DNA of 12,219 nucleotides from Bacteroidales bacterium (GCA_012518155.1 JAAYTC010000006.1:1-12219); one strand, 5' to 3'; shown: positions 1 to 6,751, counted from the first letter of the stretch. Program-made: numbers and translations. The notes: a model not told the origin generated them from the letters alone.

Positions 1-257
1 CCGGCATACGTTGGGAAGATATGGACGAAGATATGTCACTAGAGAGCTTTCTATACGATGATCCGGAACCTGTAGGAGTTGCAGGGATCTTCCGTAAACA
101 TCCCGAGCTAAATGTGTCGGCGATTGCAAGGCGCCTGGGGATGAAACAAAGCCTTTTGGCTGCTTATATAAGCGGAAATAAAAAGCCTTCAAAAGAACGG
201 GAGAAGGAAATTATTAATGTCGTGAAACAGGTAGGTCGAGAACTGATTGAGACCTAA
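1..257 (+). CDS. DUF2442 domain protein with C-terminal helix-turn-helix (5' end outside window)
   Basis: The frame is open from base 3 through the window edge, so the ATG at 21 is very probably internal. The residues before it read GIRWEDMDEDMSLE, which resembles the end of a DUF2442 domain (family pattern: IRW, then an acidic D-E-D stretch, then the end of the domain). A linker follows, then a compact HTH of about 45 residues (HPELNVSAIARRLGMKQS, then a second helix ending AYISGNKKPS) like XRE-type DNA-binding folds. The visible 84 residues would be the C-terminal half or so of a protein of roughly 130-150 residues. Such proteins are often found beside a DUF4160 gene in a toxin-antitoxin-like or regulatory pair; that neighbour would lie upstream, outside the window. 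DNA binding is inferred from the HTH alone. I see no clear terminator directly after the TAA. Confidence 0.75.
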   Translation, partial: GIRWEDMDEDMSLESFLYDDPEPVGVAGIFRKHPELNVSAIARRLGMKQSLLAAYISGNKKPSKEREKEIINVVKQVGRELIET

Positions 258-340
258 CCCAGCGAAAAGTAACCCTCCCTACAATCGTTTTTTTATCTAC
301 GACTGATTGTAAATGCCGTGACCAGGCTGCAGTAGTACAA

Positions 341-379
341 GGCCGAAAGGAATAGGCCAACAGGGTTTCCTTTCGTGCC
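341..379. other. Long imperfect hairpin in intergenic gap
   Basis: CGAAAGGAA at 344-352 is perfectly complementary to TTCCTTTCG at 367-375 (9 bp, 14-base loop). It extends outward by GGC (341-343) with GCC (377-379) across a one-base bulge. No T-run follows on the plus strand, and on the minus strand the neighbouring T-run lies before it, so it is not a standard intrinsic terminator in either direction. The rest of the gap 258-390 shows only a weak TACAATC/GATTGTA pairing (280-286 with 305-311). Function unknown; it could be a processed 3' end of the upstream gene, a small RNA, or remnant sequence. Confidence 0.45.
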
Positions 380-383
380 CTCA

Positions 384-420
384 AAAAAAAGCCGCTGTAG
401 ACTAATTAGTTTACAGCGGC
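384..420 (-). terminator. Intrinsic terminator after tRNA-Arg
   Basis: GCCGCTGTA (391-399) pairs with TACAGCGGC (412-420), a perfect 9-bp GC-rich stem with a 12-base loop. Read on the minus strand the stem is followed directly by eight T (plus-strand A-run 383-390). It sits six bases after the tRNA 3' end, so it should end the tRNA (and perhaps DUF3256) transcript. Confidence 0.85.
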
Positions 421-425
421 TATAG

Positions 426-497
426 TACACCCGGCGGGAATCGAACCCACATCGTCGGAACCGGAATCCGGTATTCTATCCATTGAACTACGGGTGC
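426..497 (-). tRNA. tRNA-Arg, anticodon CCG
   Basis: The reverse complement folds as a complete 72-nt tRNA. Acceptor GCACCCG pairs with CGGGTGT (first pair G-U) and the discriminator is A. The D arm is GTTC/GAAT. The anticodon loop is TTCCGGT with CCG at positions 34-36. The T arm is GTGGG-TTCGATT-CCCGC. The anticodon CCG reads codon CGG, giving arginine. The 3' CCA is not encoded. The outermost pair of the anticodon stem (27-43) is C opposite A, leaving four good pairs. The gene lies 18 bases downstream of the DUF3256 stop on the same strand and is followed by a strong terminator, so it may be processed from a longer transcript. Confidence 0.95.
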
Positions 498-515
498 TTG
501 CGTTACTCAGTTCTT

Positions 516-1130
516 TTACTTAAATGCAAACCCATCCCATTTTAACACGACGGTATCACTTTTCAAGAAAGGCGTGATTTCATCGATCTGTTCACGGGTG
601 AGTTGCTCTTCGTAATTAAACGTCAGTAATAAATCTGTTTCGTTTTCCTTGAACGTAGCCGATATCGGATAAATTCCCGACAAAGATACTGCATATTTGT
701 AATTTTTCAACCCTTTTCGTGAAGAATCAAAGAAAATTTCCTCGCTAACCTTGGGTAGGAGCGCCGTATCTTCAATTTTTTCCCAGCCGGTGGTGTAGAA
801 ATCTACGTGGCTGTCGCACGCGTCTCCACACACGGTATTGATCACGCAAATGATCACAGAATCGGAAGAGACAGGCAATAATTTTAATTCTGTGACACCT
901 ATTTCGGATGTTTGAATTTTTAAATGATCACGGGTATGGATTGTTTTCTTTACCTCGCCCAAAGGATAAGGAACAGCCGTGTGGCCGGTATCGACGAGCA
1001 ACATGGTTTTATTGCCTTCCGATAAGCCGGGAATAAACTCCGTGGGCATCGATTTGAACAAGTCGCCCACGGTTTGCCCATGAGCCAACGTTGTACCTAC
1101 TAACAAGAGTAGTAAAATTATAGATCTCAT
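516..1130 (-). CDS. DUF3256 family secreted protein
   Basis: This 204-residue protein has an N-terminal signal peptide (MRSIILLLLLVGTTLAHGQ, probable cleavage near A-H-G/Q at 18-19). The mature start VGDLFKSMPTEFIPGLSEGNK matches the pattern of Bacteroidales DUF3256 proteins (LF-x-x-MP, then a short run ending L-x-E-x-N-x). The middle part LKLLPVSSDSVIICVINTV is followed by CGDACDSHVDFY, where Cys residues near 101 and 105 could form a disulfide. The family has no assigned function; location is probably the periplasm or outer envelope. The gene lies 81 bases downstream of the fucosidase stop and just upstream of tRNA-Arg on the same strand. I found no convincing TAnnTTTG promoter directly before it, so read-through from the fucosidase gene is possible. 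The upstream gap holds two copies of CCAGTTGA (1181 and 1194), of no known meaning. Confidence 0.85.
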   Translation of the reverse strand: MRSIILLLLLVGTTLAHGQTVGDLFKSMPTEFIPGLSEGNKTMLLVDTGHTAVPYPLGEVKKTIHTRDHLKIQTSEIGVTELKLLPVSSDSVIICVINTVCGDACDSHVDFYTTGWEKIEDTALLPKVSEEIFFDSSRKGLKNYKYAVSLSGIYPISATFKENETDLLLTFNYEEQLTREQIDEITPFLKSDTVVLKWDGFAFK

Positions 1131-1211
1131 ATGTTGTTTTTTATTACCTACGTGGTGTACTATTAATTTAAAGTGAAGACCCAGTTGAATGAACCAGTTG
1201 ATGGGTATGTT

Positions 1212-3041
1212 TTAATTCGTGAGGATACCGATCTGTTTCATATCAATAGAAGGTGTCCCGCCATCCACTCCACTCACGGTCTCCACTTGTATGTAGCGTG
1301 CGTTGATGGCTTCATCGAATGAAATACGTTGAGGGATGGGGTTATTTTTGATGTTACTAAACTCGCCCCCGGAAATCTCCTTCCAATCCGTCCCATTTTC
1401 ACTTACCCGGAATCGGTAAGTGAAGATAGACTCCCGGGATTCTTCCGGGCTATAGGTGAACCCTTTAATGGAGTACGATTCTCCAAGATCCACTGTCAAC
1501 GGGAACTCCTTGGTCATTTGCCAAGCATCCGCGGAGATATCGGAGAGTTTCCGTTCCCGTCGATTGTCCTCCAACAGGGGCGCGTAATATGCCCCCACTT
1601 TGGCTATATTAGCAATATCACGGGTTTTAGATATGGTTAGCCGGATCATCGAAGGGCTGACATCATCGAATTGAACCAGCCGCTTGTACCCGATGGTGGT
1701 CCCCTCGGCCAGGGCGACCCATTGGTCCTCTATCAACCCTTCCACCATAAATTCTTCTACCCCTTGTCCTTTCGAAATATCTTCCTGCAGCATAACCGTG
1801 TTGATCGTTTCGCCGGGTAGCACGTTGAATTCCTTCGAGGCACCCGCGCGCGCTTTCCAACCATCTTCCCCATCGGTTATTTTTTCATTTTGGAACGTGG
1901 TGTTGATATAGGCCCCAAACTGGCGGAGGCGCTCTACGTCCACTTCGTGCAAACGTCCCCGTGTATCGGGAGGGATATTGAGCAGCAATACGGAGTTCAT
2001 TCCTACCGACTGATAATAGATGTCTACCAACTCCTGCAAGGTCTTTACTTGATGATCCTGTTCGGGATGATAGAACCATCCCGGGCGTATGGAGACATCC
2101 ACTTCTGAAGGGTACCAGTAGATCGTTTTGGCTTCTTCGATAAGTTGCCGGCTACCCAAGTCCTCGGCGGTAGGGGAGATATTAAGGCGAATATTCTCAT
2201 TGATGATTGCCTCGTTAATATCGGGTTGAAGCGGGGTTACGCTCCACTCTGTCTCCCTCCCCAGGCCCCGCTCGTTGCCAACCCATCGCACATCGTTGCC
2301 CATGATTGCTTTCACGGCCGAAGGCTGTAGACTATCGATCACGTGGTAAAAACGTCCCCAATCATATTCTTGAACTCGGCCGTTGGGGCCCTCACCGTTG
2401 GCGCCGTCGAACCATACCTCGTGTATTTCCCCGTAGTTCGTGAGCAGCTCGGTAAGTTGCTCCACTAACATCGCGTTATACCTGGGTGAATCGCCGTAGC
2501 TCTCCGCGTTCCTGTCCCAAGGCGAGAGATAGACCCCGAACTTCATGTTGTACTTGTCGCAGGCCTCTTTCACCTCTTTCACCACGTCGCCATGTCCATT
2601 TTGCCACGGGGAAGAAGCAACGGAGTGCCGGGTGGTGCGTGTAGGCCATAAACAAAATCCATCGTGATGCTTCGCCGTGAGGATTAGCATTTTAAACCCC
2701 GCGCCTTGAAGAGTGGATACCCACTGTTCGGCATCAAAATTGGTCGGGTTAAATAGTTTTGGATCCTCTGACCCGTCCCCCCACTCGCGACCGGTAAAGG
2801 TGTTCATCCCGAAATGGATAAAGGCGGTGAGTTCGAGTTGTTGCCATTCGAGTTGTCGTGGTGTGGGAACCACGTACGCGGAAAGTTTTACCTTTTGATC
2901 GGAGGTGAGCAAAGTAGGGAATGTCAGTTCTTTTTCGAAATAGGTGTTGGCTCGTTGGTTGCAAGCGGTGGTGAGTATCATCATCGCAATCAAGCCACAA
3001 TGCATAAAAGTCCGTATCTTTTGTTGGTAGCGTGTTGTCAT
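1212..3041 (-). CDS. Alpha-L-fucosidase, GH29, lipoprotein with C-terminal F5/8C-like domain
   Basis: The protein hydrolyses terminal alpha-L-fucose from glycans. From the ATG at 3041 it has 609 residues. A lipoprotein signal ends ILTTAC (lipidated Cys at 27); the residues after Cys (NQRANTY) lack the acidic stretch typical of surface export, so it may face the periplasm. The GH29 barrel covers roughly residues 55-385, with AFIHFGMNTF, LTAKHHDGFCLW, FGVYLSPWDR and VWFDG, whose Asp212 is the expected nucleophile. Glu257 in RWVGNE is a candidate acid/base by analogy with subfamily B enzymes, which prefer alpha-1,3/1,4-linked fucose on Lewis-type glycans; subfamily B is inferred. Two beta-rich domains follow, the last (about 500-605) resembling an F5/8 type C/CBM32 domain. 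An upstream TTG at 3080 is also in frame, but it lies upstream of the promoter at 3070-3077, so the ATG at 3041, preceded by an A-rich AAATTAAAAGGT, is preferred. No susC/susD pair lies in the window. Confidence 0.93.
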   Translation of the reverse strand: MTTRYQQKIRTFMHCGLIAMMILTTACNQRANTYFEKELTFPTLLTSDQKVKLSAYVVPTPRQLEWQQLELTAFIHFGMNTFTGREWGDGSEDPKLFNPTNFDAEQWVSTLQGAGFKMLILTAKHHDGFCLWPTRTTRHSVASSPWQNGHGDVVKEVKEACDKYNMKFGVYLSPWDRNAESYGDSPRYNAMLVEQLTELLTNYGEIHEVWFDGANGEGPNGRVQEYDWGRFYHVIDSLQPSAVKAIMGNDVRWVGNERGLGRETEWSVTPLQPDINEAIINENIRLNISPTAEDLGSRQLIEEAKTIYWYPSEVDVSIRPGWFYHPEQDHQVKTLQELVDIYYQSVGMNSVLLLNIPPDTRGRLHEVDVERLRQFGAYINTTFQNEKITDGEDGWKARAGASKEFNVLPGETINTVMLQEDISKGQGVEEFMVEGLIEDQWVALAEGTTIGYKRLVQFDDVSPSMIRLTISKTRDIANIAKVGAYYAPLLEDNRRERKLSDISADAWQMTKEFPLTVDLGESYSIKGFTYSPEESRESIFTYRFRVSENGTDWKEISGGEFSNIKNNPIPQRISFDEAINARYIQVETVSGVDGGTPSIDMKQIGILTN

Positions 3042-3069
3042 ACCTTTTAATTTAGTGGGTCGTAGTAGA

Positions 3070-3077
3070 CAAAGGTA
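3070..3077 (-). promoter_or_regulatory. Putative promoter -7 element for the GH29 gene
   Basis: The minus strand reads TACCTTTG, an exact match to the Bacteroidota -7 consensus TAnnTTTG, about 29 bases before the ATG at 3041. A clear -33 TTTG is not visible. The position implies a transcript starting near 3064 and a short leader, and it rules against the longer TTG-start reading of the fucosidase. Confidence 0.6.
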
Positions 3078-3106
3078 CAATATTTGAGAGAATATCTAAT
3101 AAGAAA

Positions 3107-3125
3107 GCCACCCTTTTGGGGTGGC
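3107..3125 (-). terminator. Probable terminator of the small lipoprotein gene
   Basis: GCCACCC (3107-3113) pairs with GGGTGGC (3119-3125) with a 5-base loop. On the minus strand the stem is followed by TTTCTTATT, an imperfect T-rich tail. It lies 70 bases downstream of the small lipoprotein stop and just before the fucosidase promoter, which would separate the two transcripts. Confidence 0.6.
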
Positions 3126-3194
3126 CGCGCGTTGCGCTATGGCATACCCAAGCAAGCTTGGATCTGTTCATCTAGCTTAACAGAATAGTTCATT

Positions 3195-3431
3195 TTACTG
3201 AACCTCAGTGGCAACTGAATCAACAGCCTGATTGAGGCTATCGGCAGCAGCTGCCGCGGCGGCTTCCATAACAGCTTGGAGGCTGTCGGCCTGAACTTTG
3301 GCGATGCTATCTAAGCGGGCTACTTCAGCGATGCTGTCTTGCCGTGCTTTTTCAGCATTTTTTTGCACGTAGTTGCATGAAACCAGACCCAGTGTTGCCG
3401 CAATGGCAACGACGATACATACTTTTTTCAT
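3195..3431 (-). CDS. Small Ala/Asp/Ser-rich lipoprotein
   Basis: This 78-residue protein has a lipoprotein signal, with Lys-Lys, a hydrophobic core and a lipobox LVSC whose Cys19 would be acylated. The mature 60 residues carry no recognisable enzyme domain. They consist of loosely repeated units (DSIAEVAR, DSIAKVQA, DSLQAVME, then a seven-Ala run, ADSLNQAV, DSVATEVQ) in which DS-hydrophobic recurs about every 8-13 residues, consistent with an amphipathic helix or short coiled coil. By size and composition it recalls small helical lipoproteins (Lpp-like) that sit at the envelope, but no homology is claimed. It is flanked by its own promoter candidates and a terminator, so it is probably transcribed alone. 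The high Ala content and clear signal argue that it is a real gene. Confidence 0.8.
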   Translation of the reverse strand: MKKVCIVVAIAATLGLVSCNYVQKNAEKARQDSIAEVARLDSIAKVQADSLQAVMEAAAAAAADSLNQAVDSVATEVQ

Positions 3432-3478
3432 TTTTAGTTGTTTTAAACGATAAATAATATTGCTTTATCAAAACAGCG

Positions 3479-3497
3479 CAAAATTACTTCAAAAGTA
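3479..3497 (-). promoter_or_regulatory. Two candidate promoter -7 elements for the small lipoprotein
   Basis: On the minus strand TACTTTTG (3490-3497) and TAATTTTG (3479-3486) both fit TAnnTTTG, eleven bases apart, giving leaders of roughly 40-55 bases to the ATG at 3431. Neither has a perfect -33 TTTG; an ATTTCG about 22 bases above the first is the nearest match. Which one is used cannot be told from sequence. Confidence 0.5.
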
Positions 3498-3586
3498 TGT
3501 TTTATAACATGTTTTGGTCGAAATGTTTCGTTAAATAATGCTAAGTGCTTGTTTTTCTTGGTAATATTTAATAAGGGTGCAAGCTG

Positions 3587-5233
3587 TTACGAGTAGAGGA
3601 ATCGCTTAACACTCTTTTTTGGCGTTTTCTCGAATTCTTCTTCCCTTATTTGGATCTCGCTTATGCGCTCGTATTGGGCTACAGATTTATTCAGTATCCC
3701 TTTGTTTTCGTTCATAATTTCGCGGAGCTTTTCGGGAGAGATATTTTCCGATTTAACCGCCTGCATATCGGGGTGAACCAGTGCTATCAGCCGGTTTTCT
3801 CGTAACACAACCACGCTTTCGGAAATATAGGGGAGGTTGTTGAGCCTCGACTCGATCTCCTCGGGATATATATTCTGTCCATTAGCCGATAGGAGCATCG
3901 TTTTTAGTCGCCCTTTGATGAATAATCGTCTTCCTCTCATCACGCCGGAGTCTCCGGTCTTTAACCAACCATCTTCCGTGAAGGTCTCGGCGGTGGCCTC
4001 GGGATTTTTATAGTATCCTTTCATCACGTTTTCGCCGCGCACTTGGATTTCTCCCGGGATGTTCTCCGGTTCCGGTGAGTCGATCCGCGCCTCCATGATC
4101 CCTTTCAACACTGATCCGCAAGAGCTTGTAACGAAGTCGTAATGGTAATCGTAAGAGATAAGAGGGGCGCATTCGGTCATACCATAACCGACTGTAAAAG
4201 GAAAATTCATCTTGTAAAAGAAAGCTTCGACTTCGGCGTTCAGTGCCGCACCACCAATAATCACCTCTCTAAAGTTTCCTCCCAACGAGTGAAAGAGCGA
4301 TTTCTTTATCCGATTCAGAATAATCCGGTTGAGGCCCGGAACGCGCATGATCGCTTTCACGATTGGCTTGCTGATGATGGGTAATATTTTTTTCTTGTAT
4401 ATCTTTTCAAAAATCAAGGGTACGGTGATAATCAGGTGCGGTTTCACTTCCTGCATCGCGTTGATCAGGTTCTGTGGGGTGGGGGTCACTCCTAATAGGG
4501 TAACGTGCACACCGGCCGAGAGCGCGTAAAGGAAATCGAACGCGCAACCATACACGTGTGCCATGGGGAGGAAAGCCAACAAGCGCTCACCCGTGAAAAG
4601 GAGATTCAATTGGTGGGCGTACGTAACATTTCCCGCGAAGTTATTCGCGGTAATCATTACCCCTTTGCTAAATCCAGTGGTACCGGAGGTGTAGTTAATA
4701 CACACTACGTTGTTGTTGCTCACCTCGGCGTAACGGATATCATCTTTCGAAAACGGGGTCTGGTAAGCGTCCCTAAATAAGGAGTGCCATTTTTTAAAAG
4801 CCATGGTAGTCTCTTCGTGGCTCCACTTCAATAAGGTGAAGGTAGGAATTTCGATAACCGGTACTGCTATTTTCGTGCTGTCGAGTGATTTCCAAACAGG
4901 CTCGTTCACGAACACCAGCTTCGAGTCGGAGTGAGCGATAATTTGCTCCATACTTTCCGGGTTAAACTCATGCAGTATGGGTACGATAACAGCACCGTGC
5001 GTGATTGTGGCCATGAAAACAACAGCCCACGAAGAGTGATTTTTGCCAATTAAGGAAATCTTATCGCCTTTTTGGATATCCAACTCCTTAAACAGAAGAT
5101 GAAGCCGAGCGATCTCGCCGGCCAGATCCCCGTATGTGTATGAGTTACCCCCCTTGTAATCGGTCAAAGCGGATAGTTCCCAGTTCTTTTGAAAGCTCTC
5201 CTCGTATAATTTGATGAAATTTTGATCAATCAT
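3587..5233 (-). CDS. AMP-dependent acyl-CoA synthetase (long-chain fatty acid-CoA ligase type)
   Basis: This adenylate-forming enzyme would activate a fatty (or other carboxylic) acid with ATP and pass it to CoA. From the ATG at 5233 it has 548 residues. Motifs in order are the P-loop YTSGTTGFSKG (181-191), FLPMAHVYG, the adenine-binding VGYGMTE (348-354), WLKTGDSG (423-430), the hinge region FIKGRLK, GQNIYPEEIE (452-461) and a C-terminal EKTPKKSVKR with the likely catalytic lysine. Length is normal for the FadD-like family. The track of the frame can be extended to an ATG at 5251, but the promoter at 5260-5290 predicts transcription starting near 5254, which would leave that codon almost no leader; MIDQNFIKLY is also the usual N-terminus of Bacteroidales homologues. 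It is divergent from mtaB. The exact substrate is not visible; a fatty acid is the default. Confidence 0.93.
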   Translation of the reverse strand: MIDQNFIKLYEESFQKNWELSALTDYKGGNSYTYGDLAGEIARLHLLFKELDIQKGDKISLIGKNHSSWAVVFMATITHGAVIVPILHEFNPESMEQIIAHSDSKLVFVNEPVWKSLDSTKIAVPVIEIPTFTLLKWSHEETTMAFKKWHSLFRDAYQTPFSKDDIRYAEVSNNNVVCINYTSGTTGFSKGVMITANNFAGNVTYAHQLNLLFTGERLLAFLPMAHVYGCAFDFLYALSAGVHVTLLGVTPTPQNLINAMQEVKPHLIITVPLIFEKIYKKKILPIISKPIVKAIMRVPGLNRIILNRIKKSLFHSLGGNFREVIIGGAALNAEVEAFFYKMNFPFTVGYGMTECAPLISYDYHYDFVTSSCGSVLKGIMEARIDSPEPENIPGEIQVRGENVMKGYYKNPEATAETFTEDGWLKTGDSGVMRGRRLFIKGRLKTMLLSANGQNIYPEEIESRLNNLPYISESVVVLRENRLIALVHPDMQAVKSENISPEKLREIMNENKGILNKSVAQYERISEIQIREEEFEKTPKKSVKRFLYS

Positions 5234-5259
5234 GACTGCACATTTTTGCATTATCTGTG

Positions 5260-5290
5260 CAAAAGTAATAGCTTAAAACCGATTATCAAA
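5260..5290 (-). promoter_or_regulatory. Bacteroidota-type promoter of the acyl-CoA ligase gene
   Basis: Minus strand: TTTG (plus 5287-5290), 19 bases, then TACTTTTG (plus 5260-5267). This fits the TTTG-N19-TAnnTTTG pattern exactly and is the best promoter in the window. The predicted start of transcription near 5254 leaves a leader of about 20 bases to the ATG at 5233. Confidence 0.75.
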
Positions 5291-5322
5291 GGAAAAAGGG
5301 GGCTAAATTGAGAGTAAAAGTG

Positions 5323-5330
5323 TAAATTTG
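5323..5330 (+). promoter_or_regulatory. Putative -7 element for the mtaB cluster
   Basis: TAAATTTG fits TAnnTTTG and lies 40 bases before the mtaB ATG. No TTTG is present at the usual 19-21 bases upstream; AAATTG at 5305-5310 is too close. It is about 55 bases from the divergent promoter at 5260-5290, so the two share a compact control region. Confidence 0.5.
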
Positions 5331-5370
5331 TGGCGGTATGTGGATATGATTCACGATATGTATACTCATT

Positions 5371-6684
5371 ATGATTGATCAAACAGTTTTTCAAAATAAA
5401 ACCGCGTCATATTACACGCTTGGATGCAAACTTAACTTCGCCGAAACCTCCGCGATTGGGAGGCAGTTATTAAACTCGGGCATTACTCGCGCCCGGGAAG
5501 GGCAGCAGGCCGATATTTGCGTTATTAATACATGCTCGGTGACGGAATTGGCCGACAAAAAAGGGCGGCAGGCCATACGAAAGGTGATTCAGGAGAACCC
5601 TTCTGCCTTCGTGGTGGTTACCGGCTGTTACGCGCAGCTGAAGCCGGATGAGATCGCGGGCATCGAAGGAGTGGACCTTGTTTTGGGTGCTGAACAGAAG
5701 TTGGATGTGGTGAGCTACTTAGACGACCTGAATAAGAAGGATAAAAGTGAGGTGGTCACCTCGAAGACTCACCGTATCCGGTCGTTTGTGCCTTCAGTAT
5801 CGGCGGACGACCGAACCCGTTATTTCTTGAAGGTGCAGGATGGGTGTGATTACTTCTGTTCGTTTTGTACCATTCCTTTCGCGCGAGGACGGAGCCGAAA
5901 CGGGTCGATAGCCGATCTCGTAAAGCAGGCGGAGCAGGTGGTTACGGAGGGCGGCAAGGAGATCGTGCTCACGGGCGTGAATATAGGCGACTTTGGACAT
6001 ACTACCAAGGAGTCGTTTATCGACTTACTCCAGGCACTCGACCGAGTGGAGGGGGTGGAGCGTTATCGTATCTCTTCGATAGAACCGAACTTATTATCAG
6101 ACGAGATTATCGACTTTGTAGCTTCGTCTCGTCGTTTCGCGCCCCATTTCCATATGCCCCTACAAGCCGGTAGCGATGCCGTGTTGCAGTTGATGAAACG
6201 TCGTTATGATACCGCGCTGTTTCGTCATAAAATCGAGAAAATAAAGACCATTCTGCCCCACGCGTTTATCGGGGTAGATGTGATCGTGGGCGTACGCGGA
6301 GAGACCGACGATTATTTTGAGGAGGGTCGTGCATTCATCGAATCGCTCGATTTTTCTCAGCTTCATGTTTTCACTTACTCCGAACGACCCGGCACACAAG
6401 CCTTGCAAATTGATTACGCGGTGGATCCCAAGACCAAGCAAGCTCGCAGTAAAGCACTGTTGGATCTTTCGGATATGAAATTGCGTGCCTTCTACGAATC
6501 CCAAAAGGGTGCTCGTCGATGCGTATTGTTTGAGCACACGCGAAGAGGGGAAAAAATGCATGGTTTCACGGAGAATTATATTAAGTTGTCCACAGAATTC
6601 GATCCAACGTTAATCAACCGGGTTACAGAGGTGGAGGTGGGAGCATACGACGACGGAGAAAGGACGATGAAAGCGATAGTATAG
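5371..6684 (+). CDS. mtaB: tRNA ms2t6A37 methylthiotransferase MtaB
   Basis: MtaB adds a methylthio group to C2 of N6-threonylcarbamoyladenosine at position 37 of tRNAs that read ANN codons, using S-adenosylmethionine and two 4Fe-4S clusters. The N-terminal UPF0004/MTTase domain (about 12-120) has Cys19 (TLGCKLNFAE), Cys55 (INTCSVTELADKKGRQ) and Cys86 (VVTGCYAQ), the ligands of the auxiliary cluster. The radical SAM domain carries C159-x3-C163-x2-C166 in VQDGCDYFCSFCTIPFARG. TLGCKLNFAE and the spacing of the cysteines fit MtaB better than MiaB or RimO. A TRAM-like region covers roughly the last 65 residues. Length, 437, is typical. It is the first gene of a plus-strand cluster; the next gene follows at once. 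MIDQ at the start is encoded by the same 13 bases as the start of the divergent ligase. Confidence 0.95.
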   Translation: MIDQTVFQNKTASYYTLGCKLNFAETSAIGRQLLNSGITRAREGQQADICVINTCSVTELADKKGRQAIRKVIQENPSAFVVVTGCYAQLKPDEIAGIEGVDLVLGAEQKLDVVSYLDDLNKKDKSEVVTSKTHRIRSFVPSVSADDRTRYFLKVQDGCDYFCSFCTIPFARGRSRNGSIADLVKQAEQVVTEGGKEIVLTGVNIGDFGHTTKESFIDLLQALDRVEGVERYRISSIEPNLLSDEIIDFVASSRRFAPHFHMPLQAGSDAVLQLMKRRYDTALFRHKIEKIKTILPHAFIGVDVIVGVRGETDDYFEEGRAFIESLDFSQLHVFTYSERPGTQALQIDYAVDPKTKQARSKALLDLSDMKLRAFYESQKGARRCVLFEHTRRGEKMHGFTENYIKLSTEFDPTLINRVTEVEVGAYDDGERTMKAIV

Positions 6685-6697
6685 ACAATGGATGCCT

Positions 6698-6751
6698 GCT
6701 TAATGGAGGAAGTGCGGCTTAATGGAGGAAGAGGAGCTTTAATGGAGGAAG
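6698..6751 (+). repeat. Three tandem copies of a 15-16 base unit containing ATGGAGGAAG
   Basis: GCTTAATGGAGGAAG occurs at 6698-6712 and 6717-6731, and GCTTTAATGGAGGAAG at 6736-6751; the period is 19 bases. Each copy holds an ATG, at 6703, 6722 and 6742; the first and third are in frame with the acyltransferase, the second is not. Each copy also carries GGAGGA, so a unit supplies a purine-rich ribosome-binding-like sequence for the ATG of the next. The repeat explains the ambiguous gene start. Confidence 0.85.

Noticed and set aside
21..23. ATG as start codon of the DUF2442/HTH gene
   Set aside because: The frame is open upstream to the window edge and the preceding residues GIRWED fit the DUF2442 domain, so it is internal.
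1181..1201. Repeated CCAGTTGA in the gap between the fucosidase and DUF3256 genes
   Set aside because: Only two 8-base copies 13 bases apart, with no promoter or hairpin of useful strength, so chance is the simplest explanation.
3148..3161. Palindrome CCAAGCAAGCTTGG as a possible operator or terminator
   Set aside because: The loop would be only two bases and no T-run follows on either strand; the better terminator is at 3107-3125.
5865..6173. A 102-codon open frame on the plus strand inside mtaB
   Set aside because: It is in another frame of mtaB, Arg/Gly-rich as expected from out-of-frame reading, and has no motif.
6160..6561. A 133-codon open frame on the minus strand inside mtaB
   Set aside because: It lies wholly within mtaB opposite well-conserved codons and the translation resembles no protein family; it is a shadow of the real gene.
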